From positions 1,426,001-1,490,000 of the forward strand of contig CAWGMT010000008.1 of NCBI GenBank assembly GCA_963823675.1: 64,000 nucleotides of DNA. Reading direction: 5' to 3'. Both the position numbers and the translations under genes were made by a program. Origin of the DNA: CAWGMT01 sp963823675. Its GTDB lineage: Bacteria; Planctomycetota; Planctomycetia; Isosphaerales; Isosphaeraceae. Shown here piece after piece: positions 62,933 to 64,000 of this stretch (positions are counted from its first letter, which is position 1; the number at the start of each line of letters is the position of its first letter). The notes under the pieces are model-generated. The model saw nothing but the letters and a program-made list of their open reading frames with translations. It ran no database searches and was not told the DNA's origin.

Positions 62933-64000
62933 ATGTCTCACACCGAACTCCCTGGAGGCCAGATGACCCGGCGTCACTGGCTGGGGCACCTCGCATCCAC
63001 CGCGCTCGGTCTACCGGCGATCCAGTTCTTCCACTCGCTCGAAGCCAGCGCACAACAAATTCGCAAGACCAACCGGAGCTGCATCGTACTCTGGATGTCG
63101 GGGGGCCCCAGCCATCTCGACATCTGGGACCTCAAGCCCGACAGCGAGAAAAACGGCGGCCCGTTCAAGCCGATCGATACCTCGGTCCCCGGCATCCGCA
63201 TCTCCGAGCACATGCCCAAGATGGCGCGGCAGATGCATCATGTGAGCATCATTCGTTCGCTCGATTCCAAGGAAGGAAACCACGAACGAGGCAAGTACAT
63301 GATGCACACGGGCTATCCCCCGAACCCGACGGTCGTCCACGCGGGCTGGGGTTCTTACTGCGCAATGGAGCTCGGCGAGCGGCTCGAAAACTTTGACCTT
63401 CCCCACTGCATCTCGATCAATTCTCCGGGAGTGGGAGCGGGCTTTCTGGGCATGTCGTACGCGCCGTTCGTCGTCCAGAACCCGAACGCTCCGATCGCGA
63501 ATCTGAAACCGCCGACCGCGTTTGAGCCCTGGAGAATGGAGCGCAGGCTCCGGATGCTGAGCCAGGTCGAGAATCAGTTCGTCGCCCAGCGTCAATCTCA
63601 AGCAGCCGTCGATCACAAGGCAATCTACGCCAAAACGCTGCGGATGATGAACTCGCATTACCAGAATTGCTTCAGCCTTGATGATGAGCCGGCCGCGGTT
63701 CGTGATGCGTATGGGAAGGGCTCGTTCGGCTCCGGATGCCTGATGGCGCGGCGGCTGGTCGAGCAAGGCGTGAGCTACGTCGAAGTCAACCTCGATGGCT
63801 GGGACACTCACACGAACAACTTCGATACCCTCTCGCGGCGGCTGCTGCCCGAGCTGGACAAGGGAATGTCGGCGCTCTTGGCCGACCTGGCCCATCGCCG
63901 CTTGCTTGATACGACGACCATCGTGTGGATGGGTGAGTTTGGCCGCACGCCGCGCATCAACCAGAACGCCGGCCGCGATCACTGGCCCCGCAGTTGGTCG
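62933..64000 (+). CDS. DUF1501 family protein (5' part; runs past window end)
   Basis: 356 codons seen, no stop before the window edge. AAGGAG at 62918-62923 supports ATG 62933. A twin-arginine-like leader (TRRHWLGHLASTALGLPAI) starts it. Family signatures: 'CIVLWMSGGPSHLDIWDLKP', 'GIRISEHMPKMARQMHHVSI', 'NHERGKYMMHTGYPPNP', 'SYVEVNLDGWDTHTNNFDTL' and 'TTIVWMGEFGRTPRINQ', resembling the alkaline-phosphatase superfamily core. It follows the DUF1549/DUF1553 gene by 89 bp, the standard planctomycete pairing. Confidence 0.92.
   Translation, partial: MSHTELPGGQMTRRHWLGHLASTALGLPAIQFFHSLEASAQQIRKTNRSCIVLWMSGGPSHLDIWDLKPDSEKNGGPFKPIDTSVPGIRISEHMPKMARQMHHVSIIRSLDSKEGNHERGKYMMHTGYPPNPTVVHAGWGSYCAMELGERLENFDLPHCISINSPGVGAGFLGMSYAPFVVQNPNAPIANLKPPTAFEPWRMERRLRMLSQVENQFVAQRQSQAAVDHKAIYAKTLRMMNSHYQNCFSLDDEPAAVRDAYGKGSFGSGCLMARRLVEQGVSYVEVNLDGWDTHTNNFDTLSRRLLPELDKGMSALLADLAHRRLLDTTTIVWMGEFGRTPRINQNAGRDHWPRSWS

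Overview
The window looks like a chromosomal segment of a planctomycete, probably near the Isosphaeraceae. The evidence is gene content: a DUF1549/DUF1553 plus DUF1501 pair, a 1432-residue WD40 Ser/Thr kinase beside a planctomycete-type ECF sigma factor, an N-terminal 'LEVCEPRLLMA' export tag on a giant secreted protein, tetrahydromethanopterin (H4MPT) C1 genes in a bacterium, and an exosortase E/VPEID-CTERM pair. GC content is high throughout and coding density is moderate. No rRNA or CRISPR was seen; there is one tRNA (Glu, CTC).

Layout. 0.4-8.4 kb: an ECF sigma factor, a frameshifted family-2 glycosyltransferase, an SMP-30-type lactonase, then an H4MPT formaldehyde-oxidation cluster (carbinolamine-dehydratase-like protein, MtdB, Fae, a small secreted DUF6370 protein, an ATP-grasp enzyme) and a YugP-type membrane metalloprotease. 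8.4-18.1 kb: one ~9.6-kb minus-strand gene for a surface protein with 17 tandem 315-bp repeats and a duplicated 654-bp module, ending at a strong hairpin terminator. 19.2-21.2 kb: a 67-residue VPEID-CTERM protein and its exosortase E/CAAX-protease fusion. 21-36 kb: mostly housekeeping and metabolism (beta-propeller cytochrome, argS, rsfS, tRNA-Glu, hydrolase, malQ, CBS protein, GT39-like membrane protein, panB, carbinolamine dehydratase), plus a VapBC module, an orphan UPF0175 antitoxin and an EcsC-family protein. 36.5-41.5 kb: WD40 kinase and sigma factor.

41.5-54.4 kb is an accessory region full of degraded mobile DNA: REP-like pairs, at least three MITE-like elements, two direct copies of a ~480-bp element carrying the 5' end of a Y1 (IS200/RAYT-type) transposase, three serine-recombinase 5' remnants, an IS5-family remnant and a DUF5615 remnant. 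Between them sit a sigma/LolA-like pair, a TlpA-like protein, a transglutaminase-like protein and a DUF2199 protein. 54.5-61 kb looks like an envelope-glycan unit: DUF1570 lipoprotein, a double LPS-kinase-fold protein, an overlapping GT1 glycosyltransferase and a divergent MsbA-like ABC exporter with a long charged insert. The window ends with the DUF1549/DUF1553 and DUF1501 pair, the latter cut by the window edge.

A pattern worth checking first: at least six otherwise well conserved genes each carry a single-base indel (GT2 twice, mtdB, giant repeat protein, double kinase, GT1, sigma factor at 46.4 kb) and one carries a 55-bp tandem duplication. In the giant protein the extra base can be placed exactly, because sister repeats provide a control. 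This fits uncorrected long-read assembly error, but real decay is not excluded; affected genes are annotated both as found and as they would read if corrected.
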